The notes: generated by a model from the letters alone, not told the origin. Counted from the first letter of the stretch, positions 24,080 through 33,000 are shown. The stretch: 64,000 bases of DNA from Chloroflexota bacterium (GCA_016234555.1 JACRBJ010000060.1:62001-126000), one strand, 5' to 3'. Program-made: numbers and translations.

Positions 24080-24322
24080 TTAATTCCCCCAAAGGTAAAT
24101 GGCAAGTGATAAGGCAAGAAGGACTATTCCGGCAACTATACCGCTGACACCATCAGATTTAGCTTCCTTTCCTGTAACCTTACGATATGTTGCAGGCTCA
24201 ATAAAATCTTTGTGCTTTATCTGAAAAGAAAAATATTCTTTTCTCACAAGTATCACAACTCCAGACGTTATACCCAACACCCCAAAGAAAAACAAGAATA
24301 TTGTAAATACAGTCTTATCCAT
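24080..24322 (-). CDS. Small membrane protein, 80 aa
   Basis: Two hydrophobic helices (about 5-28 and 60-79) flank a charged loop containing KHKDFIEPATYRKVTGKEAKS. ATG at 24322 is preceded by a GGTGG/AGG stretch. AT-richer than its neighbours. It is the last gene of the minus-strand block that includes tsaD. Not recognised. Confidence 0.6.
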   Translation of the reverse strand: MDKTVFTIFLFFFGVLGITSGVVILVRKEYFSFQIKHKDFIEPATYRKVTGKEAKSDGVSGIVAGIVLLALSLAIYLWGN

Positions 24323-24356
24323 CCTGCCACCGTATGGGCTGCAAAACAAATCAAAC

Positions 24357-25397
24357 CTACCCCGCCACCTGTGACAGGGTCCAGGTCGGCAGGACATCGA
24401 TGTCCAACCCGGAGACGTGTCCCAGCGCAAAGCGGTGGTATCCCGCCGAGGCGATCATGGCGGCGTTGTCGGTGCAGAGGGAAAGCGGCGGGATGTGAAC
24501 GGGGAATTCAGTCTGTGCCCGGAAGGTCTGGCGCAGGACACGGTTGGCAGAGACTCCGCCCGCAACGAGAATCTCCTTTGCGCCAAATTCACGTGCAGCA
24601 TCCATCGTCTTTTTGAACAGCACATCCACCACGGCTTTTTGGAACGAAGCCGCCAGGTCATGCACGGGAAGGTGTCCGCTCTTCTTCTTCAGTTCGCGCA
24701 CTTCATACAGGACTGCCGTCTTTAAGCCACTGAACGAAAAGTCATACGTCCCTTCGAGCCAAGCGCGCGGGAAGTTGAAACGTCCCACATCGCCCTCTTC
24801 CGCGGCTTTCTGGATGGCGGGTCCGCCGGGGTAGCCAAGCTCGATCAGACGGGCAACCTTGTCGAAGGCTTCGCCCGCCGCGTCGTCCAGCGTGGAGCCG
24901 AGGCGTTGATACGTCAGGTGGTCGGTCATCAGGTTTAGTTCGGAGTGTCCGCCGGAGACGAGCAAAACCATCAGCGGGAATTGCGGTTCAGGTGGAACTG
25001 TATCACCCGCCTCGTACACCCACGCCGAATACAAATGCCCTTCGAGGTGGTTGACTCCAACCAGCGGCAGACCAGCCCCGAGGGCGAGTCCCTTCGCCAT
25101 GTTCATCCCCACCACCAGCGACCCCGCGAGACCGGGTCCCTGCGTGACGGCAATCGCATCGATATCTTTCAGCGTGAGATGCGCCTGCGCGAGCGCCTGC
25201 TCCACAACAGGGATGATGCTCAGCACGTGCTGGCGCGAAGCCACCTCGGGATACACACCGCCATAGCGGGCGTGGATTTCCATTTGCGAGGCGACAACGG
25301 ATGAAAGCAGCGCGCGTCCATTTTCGACGATGGCGCAGGCGGTCTCATCGCAGGAGGATTCAATGGCAAGAATACGGGCGGGTTTTAAATCGATCAT
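24357..25397 (-). CDS. tsaD: tRNA N6-threonylcarbamoyladenosine transferase
   Basis: 346-aa Kae1/Gcp protein that transfers the threonylcarbamoyl group to A37 of ANN-decoding tRNAs. Seen: LAIESSCDETACAIV, YGGVYPEVASRQHV, metal-binding VNHLEGHL, VSGGHSELNLM, GEAFDKVARLI and LVAGGVSANRVLR. Full family length. A palindrome lies in the upstream gap. With tsaC on the other strand, two of the t6A genes are close together; tsaB and tsaE are not in the window. Confidence 0.96.
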   Translation of the reverse strand: MIDLKPARILAIESSCDETACAIVENGRALLSSVVASQMEIHARYGGVYPEVASRQHVLSIIPVVEQALAQAHLTLKDIDAIAVTQGPGLAGSLVVGMNMAKGLALGAGLPLVGVNHLEGHLYSAWVYEAGDTVPPEPQFPLMVLLVSGGHSELNLMTDHLTYQRLGSTLDDAAGEAFDKVARLIELGYPGGPAIQKAAEEGDVGRFNFPRAWLEGTYDFSFSGLKTAVLYEVRELKKKSGHLPVHDLAASFQKAVVDVLFKKTMDAAREFGAKEILVAGGVSANRVLRQTFRAQTEFPVHIPPLSLCTDNAAMIASAGYHRFALGHVSGLDIDVLPTWTLSQVAG

Positions 25398-25412
25398 AAT
25401 TTACTCACTTTA

Positions 25413-25439
25413 CTCATTCGGGGCTAAGCCCAGAATGAG
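25413..25439. repeat. Palindrome with GGGGCTAAGCCC core
   Basis: CTCATTCGGGGCT pairs with AGCCCAGAATGAG (13-bp arms, one mismatch, one central A). It lies between the M24 peptidase and tsaD. The same core occurs in the palindrome at 62668-62698. Confidence 0.65.
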
Positions 25440-25450
25440 CACAATTTTTT

Positions 25451-26701
25451 TTATTTCTTCCACTTTTTCATCGGCAGGACAAAATCATAGGGATAGTCGG
25501 CGAGGATTTCCATTTTACCGTCAGGACGGACCCAGTAGGTATCCTCGATGCGGAAGCCCATGCCCTTCTCGGGATAATACAGCCCAGGCTCGGAGGTGAC
25601 GACCACACCGGACGCCAGCCGATGATCGTCGCCATTCATCAGGTTGCTAAAGGGTCGCTCGTGGATGTTCAGTCCCACGCCATGTCCCAGGCTGTGGACA
25701 TAGCCTTCGACGAGAGCCTTCGTGTGAAGCAGGGTTTGATGTCCCCTGGATTCAAAATACTCGCAGGTCATCTGCTGGTAATTTCTGAACGGCGCATTCA
25801 AATCAAAGTTGCTGTTCAAATGGTCGTAGATCTCCTTCACCTGATCGTAGAGTTCCTGCGCTTCGGGCGTGGCATAACCCAAACTCCAGGTGCGGGTGAA
25901 GTCGTAGTAATATCCGCCGCCCGCCTCGGCTGGATAAATATCGAAGACGATGGTTTGTCCCAACCTCATCAAATCGGTTGGATTGCCGGAGGAGTGCGGC
26001 ACACCGGCGTCGCGCCCGATGGCGAAGATGAAGCCCGAAGGCAGTTCCGCGCCGCGCTCCGCCACCCAGAGACGAATCTTCGAGTGCACGTCGCCAACTG
26101 TCAGCGGGGAGCCGTCCCGTTTCAACAGGACTTCGTCGTCACGGACATCGCATGAAGTGAGAAAATCCCTGACCTTGTCAACGACCTCGGTGGTAATCCT
26201 TCCCATCTTGCGGATGCGGTTCACCTCGGTTTCGTCCTTTGTTTCCATCGCCTTCATGAAAATGGAATCCTCACGCGCCTCGCCGATAAATTCGAGTTCG
26301 GGCAGCAAAGTCTGCAAATGAGAAAGCATCCCGAAGATCGCGCCCAGGTCATAAAATCCGTAAACGCCCACACGCCCCGAAGTAATGCCTGCGTCTTTGA
26401 GCATCAATTCCATACGCAGGGCGGCTGCCAGCAAGCCATCACGGTTCGCCTTTTTAAACAAGGCCTCGACGTCGTACTTGCTGTAGGGGATCAACTTCAA
26501 GCCGCTCTTTGCCGCCTCGTCGCGCTCCATGTCGCCGAAAAAGAGAATGGATTCCTCGCCCTGCTTCTTGATCAGCGTGGCATGACTGACATGTCCACCC
26601 CCTGTGAGATAAGTCATCGGCGGATTGTTTTCAGCGTGTCCGAAGACGATGAAGGCGTCCATGTCTCTGGCTTGCATGAGGGCATCGAGTTCTGATTTCA
26701 T
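25451..26701 (-). CDS. M24-family metallopeptidase, Xaa-Pro aminopeptidase-like, 416 aa
   Basis: Creatinase-like N-terminal domain (about 1-155) and pita-bread catalytic domain. Metal ligands are visible: Asp in IVFDIYPA and YYDFTRTWS, His in HSLGHGVGL, Glu in VTSEPGLY and in GFRIEDTYWV. Likely removes N-terminal residues ahead of proline from peptides; the exact substrate is not determined. Its ATG shares one base with the stop of the preceding gene (TAATG), so the two are coupled. Confidence 0.88.
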   Translation of the reverse strand: MKSELDALMQARDMDAFIVFGHAENNPPMTYLTGGGHVSHATLIKKQGEESILFFGDMERDEAAKSGLKLIPYSKYDVEALFKKANRDGLLAAALRMELMLKDAGITSGRVGVYGFYDLGAIFGMLSHLQTLLPELEFIGEAREDSIFMKAMETKDETEVNRIRKMGRITTEVVDKVRDFLTSCDVRDDEVLLKRDGSPLTVGDVHSKIRLWVAERGAELPSGFIFAIGRDAGVPHSSGNPTDLMRLGQTIVFDIYPAEAGGGYYYDFTRTWSLGYATPEAQELYDQVKEIYDHLNSNFDLNAPFRNYQQMTCEYFESRGHQTLLHTKALVEGYVHSLGHGVGLNIHERPFSNLMNGDDHRLASGVVVTSEPGLYYPEKGMGFRIEDTYWVRPDGKMEILADYPYDFVLPMKKWKK

Positions 26702-27282
26702 TAATTCTCCAAAGAGTTTAGTTGTGTAAATTCATGCGCTATTTCTTCGTTCTCGAATTCCAGCCGCACTGCCTTTTCCTTGCGCAGGAATCTGGCTGAC
26801 AAACCGATCAACTCATCGCTCTCAACCAGAAACCCAACAATCGTCAGCGGGCGGCGGGAAAGAAGCCTCCCATAAAAAGGCGCTGCCAGGATTTTTGTAA
26901 AAAACTCAACCACGCTACCGGCGATTACGCCTGCGACCATGCCCACAAATCCGCCAAACACAAACGGGAAACCAAGGGTTTGGGGTGTTGTCCCTTCGGG
27001 AGAAAGAAGGGTGGCAGGCACAAATACAATCAAGCCCACCACAAGCCCGGCAACCAGAAATGGAACCAGGGTCACTTTGGCTACGCTGCGTTCCTTTGTA
27101 GCACAAGCACTGCACATCGGAACGGTCAACTGCATGGTCACAGCCTGATCCCGTTTCTGCACGCCCATGTTCAGTGTGATTCCGAGCGCCTCATCCTTTG
27201 ACCCGCCGCAATTCACACACCGTTCCGGGAATTTGAGTGTGGGCGGTTTTTTTAAATCAGGAATGGGAATGGTAATCACCAT
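26701..27282 (-). CDS. Membrane protein with two Cys-x2-Cys pairs, 193 aa
   Basis: N-terminal CVNCGG and later CSACATKE could form a zinc ribbon. Two hydrophobic stretches follow (about 75-98 and 110-135), with a C-terminal soluble part containing FYGRLLSRRPLTIVGFLVESDE. ATG at 27282 lies 30 bp after selA. Not assigned to a known family. The downstream gene starts on its stop codon. Confidence 0.65.
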   Translation of the reverse strand: MVITIPIPDLKKPPTLKFPERCVNCGGSKDEALGITLNMGVQKRDQAVTMQLTVPMCSACATKERSVAKVTLVPFLVAGLVVGLIVFVPATLLSPEGTTPQTLGFPFVFGGFVGMVAGVIAGSVVEFFTKILAAPFYGRLLSRRPLTIVGFLVESDELIGLSARFLRKEKAVRLEFENEEIAHEFTQLNSLEN

Positions 27283-27311
27283 AACTCTAAATCCTTTTCA
27301 CACAATAGCCG

Positions 27312-28673
27312 CTAAAGATCGTTCAGCACATTTTTCAACCCAACCAGCAATGCGCCTTCCTGTTCGGGAGGGACGGTGCGCGGGTCGAGGAGGACTTTGT
27401 CGTTTGCGGTGCGGGCGATGATGGGCGGGTTTTGGAAACGCAGCTGCCTGAGGAATTTTTCGGGCGACTCAACCGTCAGCGAGAGCAAAAAGGTGGGGAA
27501 GGATTCATCGGGCAGACTTCCGCCGCCCACAGTTGATTCACCTTCGACGACCTCACCCACTTCCAGTTCCTGCCGCCAGACCTCCGCCCGCCCTTTGACC
27601 TGCTTCGGTGTCAGAGACATCATCTTCAAGATGGGGATTTCGCGCTCGGCTTCGTCCTTGAGATAGTGCAGCAGCGTGGCGGTGACTCCCGCCAGGCAGG
27701 TCTTGTCCGCACGGACAGCTCGCGCCAGCGGATGCTTCTTGATTTTATCCAGCAGTTCCTTTTTGCCGACGATGATCCCCGCCTGCGGACCGCCCAATAG
27801 CTTGTCGCCAGAGAAGCAGACCACGTCCGCGCCCGCCGCAAGGGCCTCCTGCACGGTCGGCTCATGGACGAGTCCATATTTGGCGGTGTCGTACAACGCG
27901 CCGGAACCGAGGTCGTCGATAAAGATCGAGCCTGCCTTGTGGATCAGGTCAACAATGTCGTTCAACTCAGGCTCCGCGGTAAAGCCGACAATTTTGAAGT
28001 TCGAGCGATGTGCGCGCATGACCAGCGATTTCCCCTCCAGCAAGGATTCTTCATAATCGCGGAGGTGCACCTTGTTGGTCGTGCCAATTTCCACCAGCTT
28101 CGCGCCAGATTGTTTCATCACATCGGGAATACGGAATCCGCCGCCGATTTCCACCATCTGAGAACGTGGGATGATGACCCGTTTCCTGTTCGCCAATGCG
28201 GACAAAACCAACAGCACAGCCGAAGCATTGTTGTTGACCACAACCGCCGCTTCCGCGCCCGTCAGCCTTTGCAAAACCGCTTCGGCGTGAATCAACCTCG
28301 AGCCGCGCACGCCTTTCTCGAGGTCATATTCAAGGGTGGAGTAGCCGCGGGCAACCATGTCCATTGCGCGGATGGTGGCATCACTCAAGGGGGCGCGACC
28401 CAGGTTCGTATGCAGGATCACACCTGAAGCGTTGATCACAGCCCGCAGGGTCGGTTTCATCCAGGAATCGAGCAAGGCGCTGGTTTGGGCGAGAATCAAA
28501 TCGCGCAGCGGCAGGACGGTAATCTGCCCTGAAATAAATTTCGCGCGGATGGTCTCCAGCGTCTCACGAATGGCTTGGAGGGTCAGAGGTCTGCCATACC
28601 GGGCTATCAGTTCGGCTGCGACTTTGGTCCGCAATAATTCGTCAACTGAGGGAAGGTCACGAAGGGTTGTCAT
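27312..28673 (-). CDS. selA: L-seryl-tRNA(Sec) selenium transferase
   Basis: 453-aa PLP enzyme converting seryl-tRNA(Sec) to selenocysteinyl-tRNA. Family marks: LRAVINASGVILHTNLGRAPL, YSTLEYDLEKGVRG, AAVVVNNNASAVLL, the PLP lysine in FSGDKLLGGPQAGI and ARAVRADKT. Length is typical. The start overlaps the upstream membrane-protein gene by 17 bp. No selB, selD, tRNA(Sec) or recognised selenoprotein is in the window, so use of selenocysteine here is implied but not shown. Confidence 0.95.
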   Translation of the reverse strand: MTTLRDLPSVDELLRTKVAAELIARYGRPLTLQAIRETLETIRAKFISGQITVLPLRDLILAQTSALLDSWMKPTLRAVINASGVILHTNLGRAPLSDATIRAMDMVARGYSTLEYDLEKGVRGSRLIHAEAVLQRLTGAEAAVVVNNNASAVLLVLSALANRKRVIIPRSQMVEIGGGFRIPDVMKQSGAKLVEIGTTNKVHLRDYEESLLEGKSLVMRAHRSNFKIVGFTAEPELNDIVDLIHKAGSIFIDDLGSGALYDTAKYGLVHEPTVQEALAAGADVVCFSGDKLLGGPQAGIIVGKKELLDKIKKHPLARAVRADKTCLAGVTATLLHYLKDEAEREIPILKMMSLTPKQVKGRAEVWRQELEVGEVVEGESTVGGGSLPDESFPTFLLSLTVESPEKFLRQLRFQNPPIIARTANDKVLLDPRTVPPEQEGALLVGLKNVLNDL

Positions 28674-29070
28674 CAGATGTCACCGGAGGAGTTCGTCTCG
28701 CCTTTTCGCGCAGACGAAGGAAATATTCGATGGCAATCAGACCGCCTGCCAGCCCAAGAATCACATACAAGCTGACGAAGCGTCCAAGTTGAAGCCATGC
28801 GAGAATGGCGGCATACACCCCCACCCACAGGGACTGTCGCACAATCACGTGCGGCGTGGCGGGGGGGACGGCAGGGAAACGGCGATTAAAAAAGTACACA
28901 ACCGGCAGGGCTGTGCCGGTCAACGCCATGATGCCCAGCACAAAAAATCCCCAGCGCGCCCAAACGAATGGCAGGGAATAATTTAGCAGCGCAACAACTC
29001 CGCCCCAACCAATCAAAATGAGCGCAAGAGTGGAGAGCAGGTAGCTGCGAAAGGTTGGTTGTGCATTCAT
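28657..29070 (-). CDS. Four-helix membrane protein, 137 aa
   Basis: Hydrophobic helices near 9-32, 36-60, 78-98 and 100-120 and a charged tail. ATG at 29070 follows a TATAAT (complement of 29078-29083) by 7 nt and has no Shine-Dalgarno, so it may be leaderless. First gene of the block leading to selA, which it overlaps. Not recognised. Confidence 0.65.
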   Translation of the reverse strand: MNAQPTFRSYLLSTLALILIGWGGVVALLNYSLPFVWARWGFFVLGIMALTGTALPVVYFFNRRFPAVPPATPHVIVRQSLWVGVYAAILAWLQLGRFVSLYVILGLAGGLIAIEYFLRLREKARRTPPVTSDDNPS

Positions 29071-29077
29071 TGGGTTA

Positions 29078-29083
29078 ATTATA
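29078..29083 (-). promoter_or_regulatory. -10 box of the selA block
   Basis: TATAAT on the minus strand ending 7 nt before the ATG at 29070; leaderless geometry as for several other genes in the window. Confidence 0.5.
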
Positions 29084-29203
29084 CTTTGGAAAGAAAGAAT
29101 TCTTTGGTTCCCCAAGTTATACCCATCACGGTCACGAACGCACAAGCGCACTGCGTACGTTGCAGGGCCGGTGGGGCAGATGTGCGACGGGGGCATTATG
29201 TAA

Positions 29204-29237
29204 AAGGAGAGGCGCATGTGTGACTGTGCCTCTCCTT
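29204..29237 (-). terminator. Terminator of the glycosidase-like gene
   Basis: AAGGAGAGGC (29204-29213) pairs with GCCTCTCCTT (29228-29237), 20 bp beyond the stop codon at 29257. In the minus direction it ends with a short T run. Confidence 0.7.
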
Positions 29238-29256
29238 ATGTTATCTGCTCAAGGGG

Positions 29257-31203
29257 CTACTGCCGAACGATCACGGCATCCAGCGAACCGGGGGCATATT
29301 TGAAGTTGACGAAGACCAATTTGAGCGTGTGAGGTCCCGGGGCGAGTTGGCCGGTGTAATCCCAGCGCTTTTGGGATATATATTTGGCTAACTTTTGATC
29401 GAGGGTGCCCACCTGCACGCCGTCCACATAGATCAGCATTTTTCCGTAGTTTGGGCCACCCCTGTACACAATGCTGAAGGAATTTCCTGTGAAATTGATG
29501 GTTGCGGACGAATCTTTTTTTGTTGTCAATTTAAGAGTGCCCTTATAGGCATCCTGTACGCTCTTATCCTCCCAACCGGCGGAGTAGACAAAAGCCTTGT
29601 CCCTATCATCATAGGTGGTTTCTGAAACCGGCTTGGCTGTCGGCGGGATGGGAGTTGGCGTCATCGCCGGCACCACAGTGTTCGTTGGTGGGACGGGAGT
29701 AGCTGTCATTGTCGGCGCCACAGTGTTCGTTGGTGGGATGGGGGTGGCTGTCATCGTCGGCTCCGGCGTATTTGTCGGCGGAATCGGGGTCGCTGTCGGG
29801 GTGGGCGATGCAGTCTCGGTCAGCCCCACCTGGGCTGAAATCGGATCTGTCGGGGTGACAGTGGGCGAAGCAGGGATTGGCGTTGGGGTGGTTTCCGTTA
29901 CTTGAGCCGTCGCTGAAACTGGAGTTGACAATGTTGCAGTCGGTGTTGCCGATGCCGGTATGGATGTCAAAATAGTCGCTGTTGGCAAGATCAAGGTTGC
30001 AGTAGGCGGCATAAATGTAGCTGTAGGGGTTGCCGTGGACGCCTCCTGCATGACGACTTTTCCTTCGCGCTTTTCAAAATCCACCAGCACGGTGCCATAC
30101 TGAAAGGCCCGCGTGCAAATGCTGCCGCTGCAAACGTAATCGGTCACCGGCGTACCCAGACTGTATTTGTATTCCGGGATCGAATAGAATTGTCCGTAGT
30201 CTGAAAAGTGGAAAAACACCTTGTCATTATTTGCAGCCAGCAGGGAGGCGGCAAAGGTAAAGAGATTCGAGGCGGTGGACGTTTCGGGAGGATGACTGAT
30301 GACGTAGAGTTTGTGACCGCTCTTGACCCACTTGTCCATCACAGACAGATCCGACAACATGCGGGAGGCGGTGGGCCAGGGTCCGCCCCAATTCGTAAAA
30401 CAGTTTTCACACATCGCGCCATCCAGGAATGAGAATCTATCCCATTGCGACGATGCGTTTGCCAGGTTGCCCTCGATCTTGTAGGACGGCAAACTGTCAT
30501 TAACATATTGAGCCAGCCCGACCAGCTGCGTATAATAGTCGCTCGAATTCGAGTATTCCTTTGGGTTACCGCCGCATTGGGAGGTAATCCCGTTCCATCC
30601 CGCCTGAAGATCATCCAGGAATAATGTACTCAAATTGAACTGTTGTAACTTTTCAGCTCCGCGCTTGACAAGATAGTTTCTAAAAAAGGTGGATGCGGGG
30701 TTTATCAAATAATTCACATTACCGCCGTCATTAACATAACAACGCTCGCCATTTGCCTTGTGCAAAAACACCGCTTCTGTTGGAACCAACCCATAAACCG
30801 CCCTGCCGTCCAAAATCGCATCATTAAAGTCCGGGCAAAAGCGCTTATCCATGGTGATGGTGTCCTGGTAGTAACTTTCGCTTGCTTGTAATGCGGTACA
30901 TCGCGCTCCTGTTTGCAGTCCAGCCGCCCCATTGACCCTGTTCGCATCGACATACAGGGAAATCTCGGACCCGGCTGGGAGCATTGATCCATCTCCCAAT
31001 TGTCCCTGGGCAAAGATCGCCGCATTGAAGTTGTCGTAGGCTATGCTTTGATGACGATAAACCACCACCTGGCGCACCGGCACCATGGCGCCTGTGTTGG
31101 ACAATACTGCTTCCCTTCCCATCGAACGGACATTTTCCAACATGCCAAACGTGGTCAAAAAGGCTATCACTAAAACCGTTGTGTTCTGAAGTATCTTTTT
31201 CAT
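29257..31203 (-). CDS. Secreted glycoside-hydrolase-like protein with Pro/Thr repeat linker, 648 aa
   Basis: An N-terminal hydrophobic export segment (1-28) precedes a domain (about 45-385) with VVVYRHQSIAYDNFNAA, the acidic LSTLFLDDLQAGW, KIEGNLANASS and KLYVISHPPET, which suggests a TIM-barrel glycosidase of a putative family resembling GHL15/GH114; the acidic pair could be catalytic. A linker (about 400-545) is built from TATP-P-PPTNT units. A C-terminal beta-sandwich-like domain (YDDRDKAFVYSAGW ... YRGGPNYGKMLIYVDG) may bind carbohydrate. Probably extracellular or surface-held. Substrate unknown. Confidence 0.7.
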   Translation of the reverse strand: MKKILQNTTVLVIAFLTTFGMLENVRSMGREAVLSNTGAMVPVRQVVVYRHQSIAYDNFNAAIFAQGQLGDGSMLPAGSEISLYVDANRVNGAAGLQTGARCTALQASESYYQDTITMDKRFCPDFNDAILDGRAVYGLVPTEAVFLHKANGERCYVNDGGNVNYLINPASTFFRNYLVKRGAEKLQQFNLSTLFLDDLQAGWNGITSQCGGNPKEYSNSSDYYTQLVGLAQYVNDSLPSYKIEGNLANASSQWDRFSFLDGAMCENCFTNWGGPWPTASRMLSDLSVMDKWVKSGHKLYVISHPPETSTASNLFTFAASLLAANNDKVFFHFSDYGQFYSIPEYKYSLGTPVTDYVCSGSICTRAFQYGTVLVDFEKREGKVVMQEASTATPTATFMPPTATLILPTATILTSIPASATPTATLSTPVSATAQVTETTPTPIPASPTVTPTDPISAQVGLTETASPTPTATPIPPTNTPEPTMTATPIPPTNTVAPTMTATPVPPTNTVVPAMTPTPIPPTAKPVSETTYDDRDKAFVYSAGWEDKSVQDAYKGTLKLTTKKDSSATINFTGNSFSIVYRGGPNYGKMLIYVDGVQVGTLDQKLAKYISQKRWDYTGQLAPGPHTLKLVFVNFKYAPGSLDAVIVRQ

Positions 31204-31488
31204 TCTTCCATTTCCTTGTCAATAAACAAAGTCATCGGCACGCAATCCTGCGTGGATGTCCGCATTATGGGCGAGGCATCTCTTGAGAAGAATGGGACTT
31301 AGGTACCGAAATTCCCCACTGACGGCATACAGTAATGAAAACTAGACAATTTGGAAATTAAAACGGGGCACCTTCTCCAAAGATGCTGTGATTCCATGTG
31401 AAATCCCGCATGTTGAAGGTCGGAGCTAACATTTTTGCAATGTGCAATTTGGAGGATTACCAGGCCATCATCCACGATTTTTTCGTTC
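31204..31488. other. Intergenic stretch, nothing recognised
   Basis: About 285 bp between the divergent glycosidase-like and GbsR-type genes. It has no convincing reading frame, RNA or repeat. The regulatory elements of the plus-strand gene begin at 31489. Confidence 0.6.
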
Positions 31489-31517
31489 TTGACATCCCGT
31501 CATGCTTGTTGTATACT
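31489..31517 (+). promoter_or_regulatory. Near-consensus sigma70 promoter
   Basis: TTGACA (31489-31494), 17-bp spacer, TATACT (31512-31517). The best promoter in the window, immediately followed by a palindromic operator. Confidence 0.85.
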
Positions 31518-31519
31518 TT

Positions 31520-31537
31520 GTTTAGTAAAAACTAAAC
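31520..31537. promoter_or_regulatory. Operator palindrome downstream of -10
   Basis: GTTTAGT-AAAA-ACTAAAC, perfect 7-bp arms, beginning 3 bp after the -10 box and covering the start site. Suits autorepression by the regulator encoded next. Confidence 0.7.
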
Positions 31538-31553
31538 GTTCTAAAGGATAACC

Positions 31554-32084
31554 ATGTCCATCACTCTCCCCAGACTGAAAAAGGATTTCACGGAAGGCTT
31601 GAGCCAGATCAGCCGCTTTTGGGGATTCCCCAAAGGCATGGGGGCAATCTTCGCAGTACTATATCTTTCCCCGGTCCCCCTCCCGCTTGACGAGATCGTC
31701 CAGCAAACCGGACTTACCAAGGGCGCTGTCAGCACCGAAGTCCGCACGCTGGCTCGCATGGGGCTCGTCCACCGCTCGTCCAAACTCGCTGACCGCAAGG
31801 ATTACTACGAAGCCGAAAGCGATTTCTACAAGTCCATCCGCTCGATCTTGAAGGAGAGGCAAAACAGCGAGTTCGACCGCGCCGTCCGCACCGTGGCTGA
31901 AACTCTCGCAAAGATCGATGCGGGCGAAGTCGGCGGCGACAGGGAGGAAATCAAATTTATCCGCCAGCGCATGCAGGCATTGCAGGATTTCTTCGAGGCG
32001 CTGGATAGCCTGACCCGAGCCGTGGTCAAACTGGAGAGTCTGGGATTAGGCAACGTAAAGACAATCTTATCGGTATTGAAATAA
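31554..32084 (+). CDS. GbsR/MarR-type transcriptional regulator, 176 aa
   Basis: Winged helix-turn-helix near residues 45-85 (LPLDEIVQQTGLTKGAVSTEVRTLARMGLV) followed by DRKDYYEAESDFYKSI, typical of the GbsR branch of MarR-like regulators, then a helical C-terminus for dimerisation. Ribosome site AAAGGAT precedes the ATG. A palindrome overlapping its own promoter suggests autorepression. The reductase-like gene follows after 9 bp and is probably co-regulated. Inducer unknown. Confidence 0.85.
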   Translation: MSITLPRLKKDFTEGLSQISRFWGFPKGMGAIFAVLYLSPVPLPLDEIVQQTGLTKGAVSTEVRTLARMGLVHRSSKLADRKDYYEAESDFYKSIRSILKERQNSEFDRAVRTVAETLAKIDAGEVGGDREEIKFIRQRMQALQDFFEALDSLTRAVVKLESLGLGNVKTILSVLK

Positions 32085-32093
32085 GGAGACAAA

Positions 32094-32996
32094 ATGAAAA
32101 TAGCGGTAACTGGAGCATTCTCGTATTCCGGCAAGTACATCACCCGACGGTTGCTTGCCAAAGGTGAAGAAGTCGTCACCCTGACAAATCATCCAAATCG
32201 ACCTGACCCGTTCGAAGGGAAGGTCAAAGCCTTCCCGTTGAACTTTCAAAACAAGGATGAACTGACCTCGAACCTGCGTGGTGTTGATGTTCTGGTAAAT
32301 ACTTACTGGGTCCGCTTTGACAAGGGTGACAACACCCAACCCCAAGCGGTCAGGAACACAAAAGTTTTGGTGGATGCCGCGGTCAAAGCAGGCGTAAAGC
32401 GGATCGTGCACATCAGCATCACCAACCCCTCAGCGGATTCACACCTGCCCTACTTCTGGGGCAAAGCCGCCAACGAAAAAGCGGTGACGGATTCGGGTTT
32501 GGGTTACGCAATCCTGCGTCCCACCGTGTTGTTCGGCAAAGAGGATGTCCTCATCAATAACATTGCCTGGCTGTTGAGAAGGTTTCCTGTGTTTGGCTTG
32601 CCAGGCGACGGCTCGTACAGGCTCTCCCCTGTTTACGTGGACGACCTCGCCAAACTTGCCGTGGAAGCGGTATATAAAAAGGAAAACTATATTTGGGATG
32701 CGGTCGGACCGGATGAATTCACGTTCAAGGAAATGGTGCAGTTAATCGGAAAAACAATTCACGCCAGTCGACTGTTGATTCCACTTCCCCCGATTCTCGC
32801 ACTATGGGCGGCGCAGTTTCTAAGTCTCTTCGTAAAAGATGTCATGCTCACTCCCGAGGAAGTGGACGGTTTGATGGCAAACCTGCTCATCTCGAAAGAG
32901 CTACCGCGCTGCGAAACCAGCCTGCAGAGTTGGTTGGAAGAAAACAAGTCCACCGCCGGCAGGCAGTACGCATCCGAACTGGCAAGACATTTCTAA
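32094..32996 (+). CDS. NAD(P)-binding NDUFA9/atypical SDR protein, 300 aa
   Basis: Rossmann fold with MKIAVTGAFSYSGKYITRRLL at the N-terminus, then VDVLVNTYWVRF, HISITNPS and RPTVLFGKEDVLINNIAWLLRRFP, as in complex-I 39-kDa-subunit-like atypical short-chain dehydrogenases. The usual YxxxK is replaced by YFWGKAANE. AAGGAG lies 6 bp before ATG. Same transcript as the GbsR-type regulator. Substrate unknown. Confidence 0.85.
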   Translation: MKIAVTGAFSYSGKYITRRLLAKGEEVVTLTNHPNRPDPFEGKVKAFPLNFQNKDELTSNLRGVDVLVNTYWVRFDKGDNTQPQAVRNTKVLVDAAVKAGVKRIVHISITNPSADSHLPYFWGKAANEKAVTDSGLGYAILRPTVLFGKEDVLINNIAWLLRRFPVFGLPGDGSYRLSPVYVDDLAKLAVEAVYKKENYIWDAVGPDEFTFKEMVQLIGKTIHASRLLIPLPPILALWAAQFLSLFVKDVMLTPEEVDGLMANLLISKELPRCETSLQSWLEENKSTAGRQYASELARHF

Positions 32997-33000
32997 AAAA

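Noticed and set aside
25413..25439. Terminator of the M24 peptidase gene
   Set aside because: A hairpin exists but no T run follows on the minus strand, so it is listed as a palindromic repeat instead.
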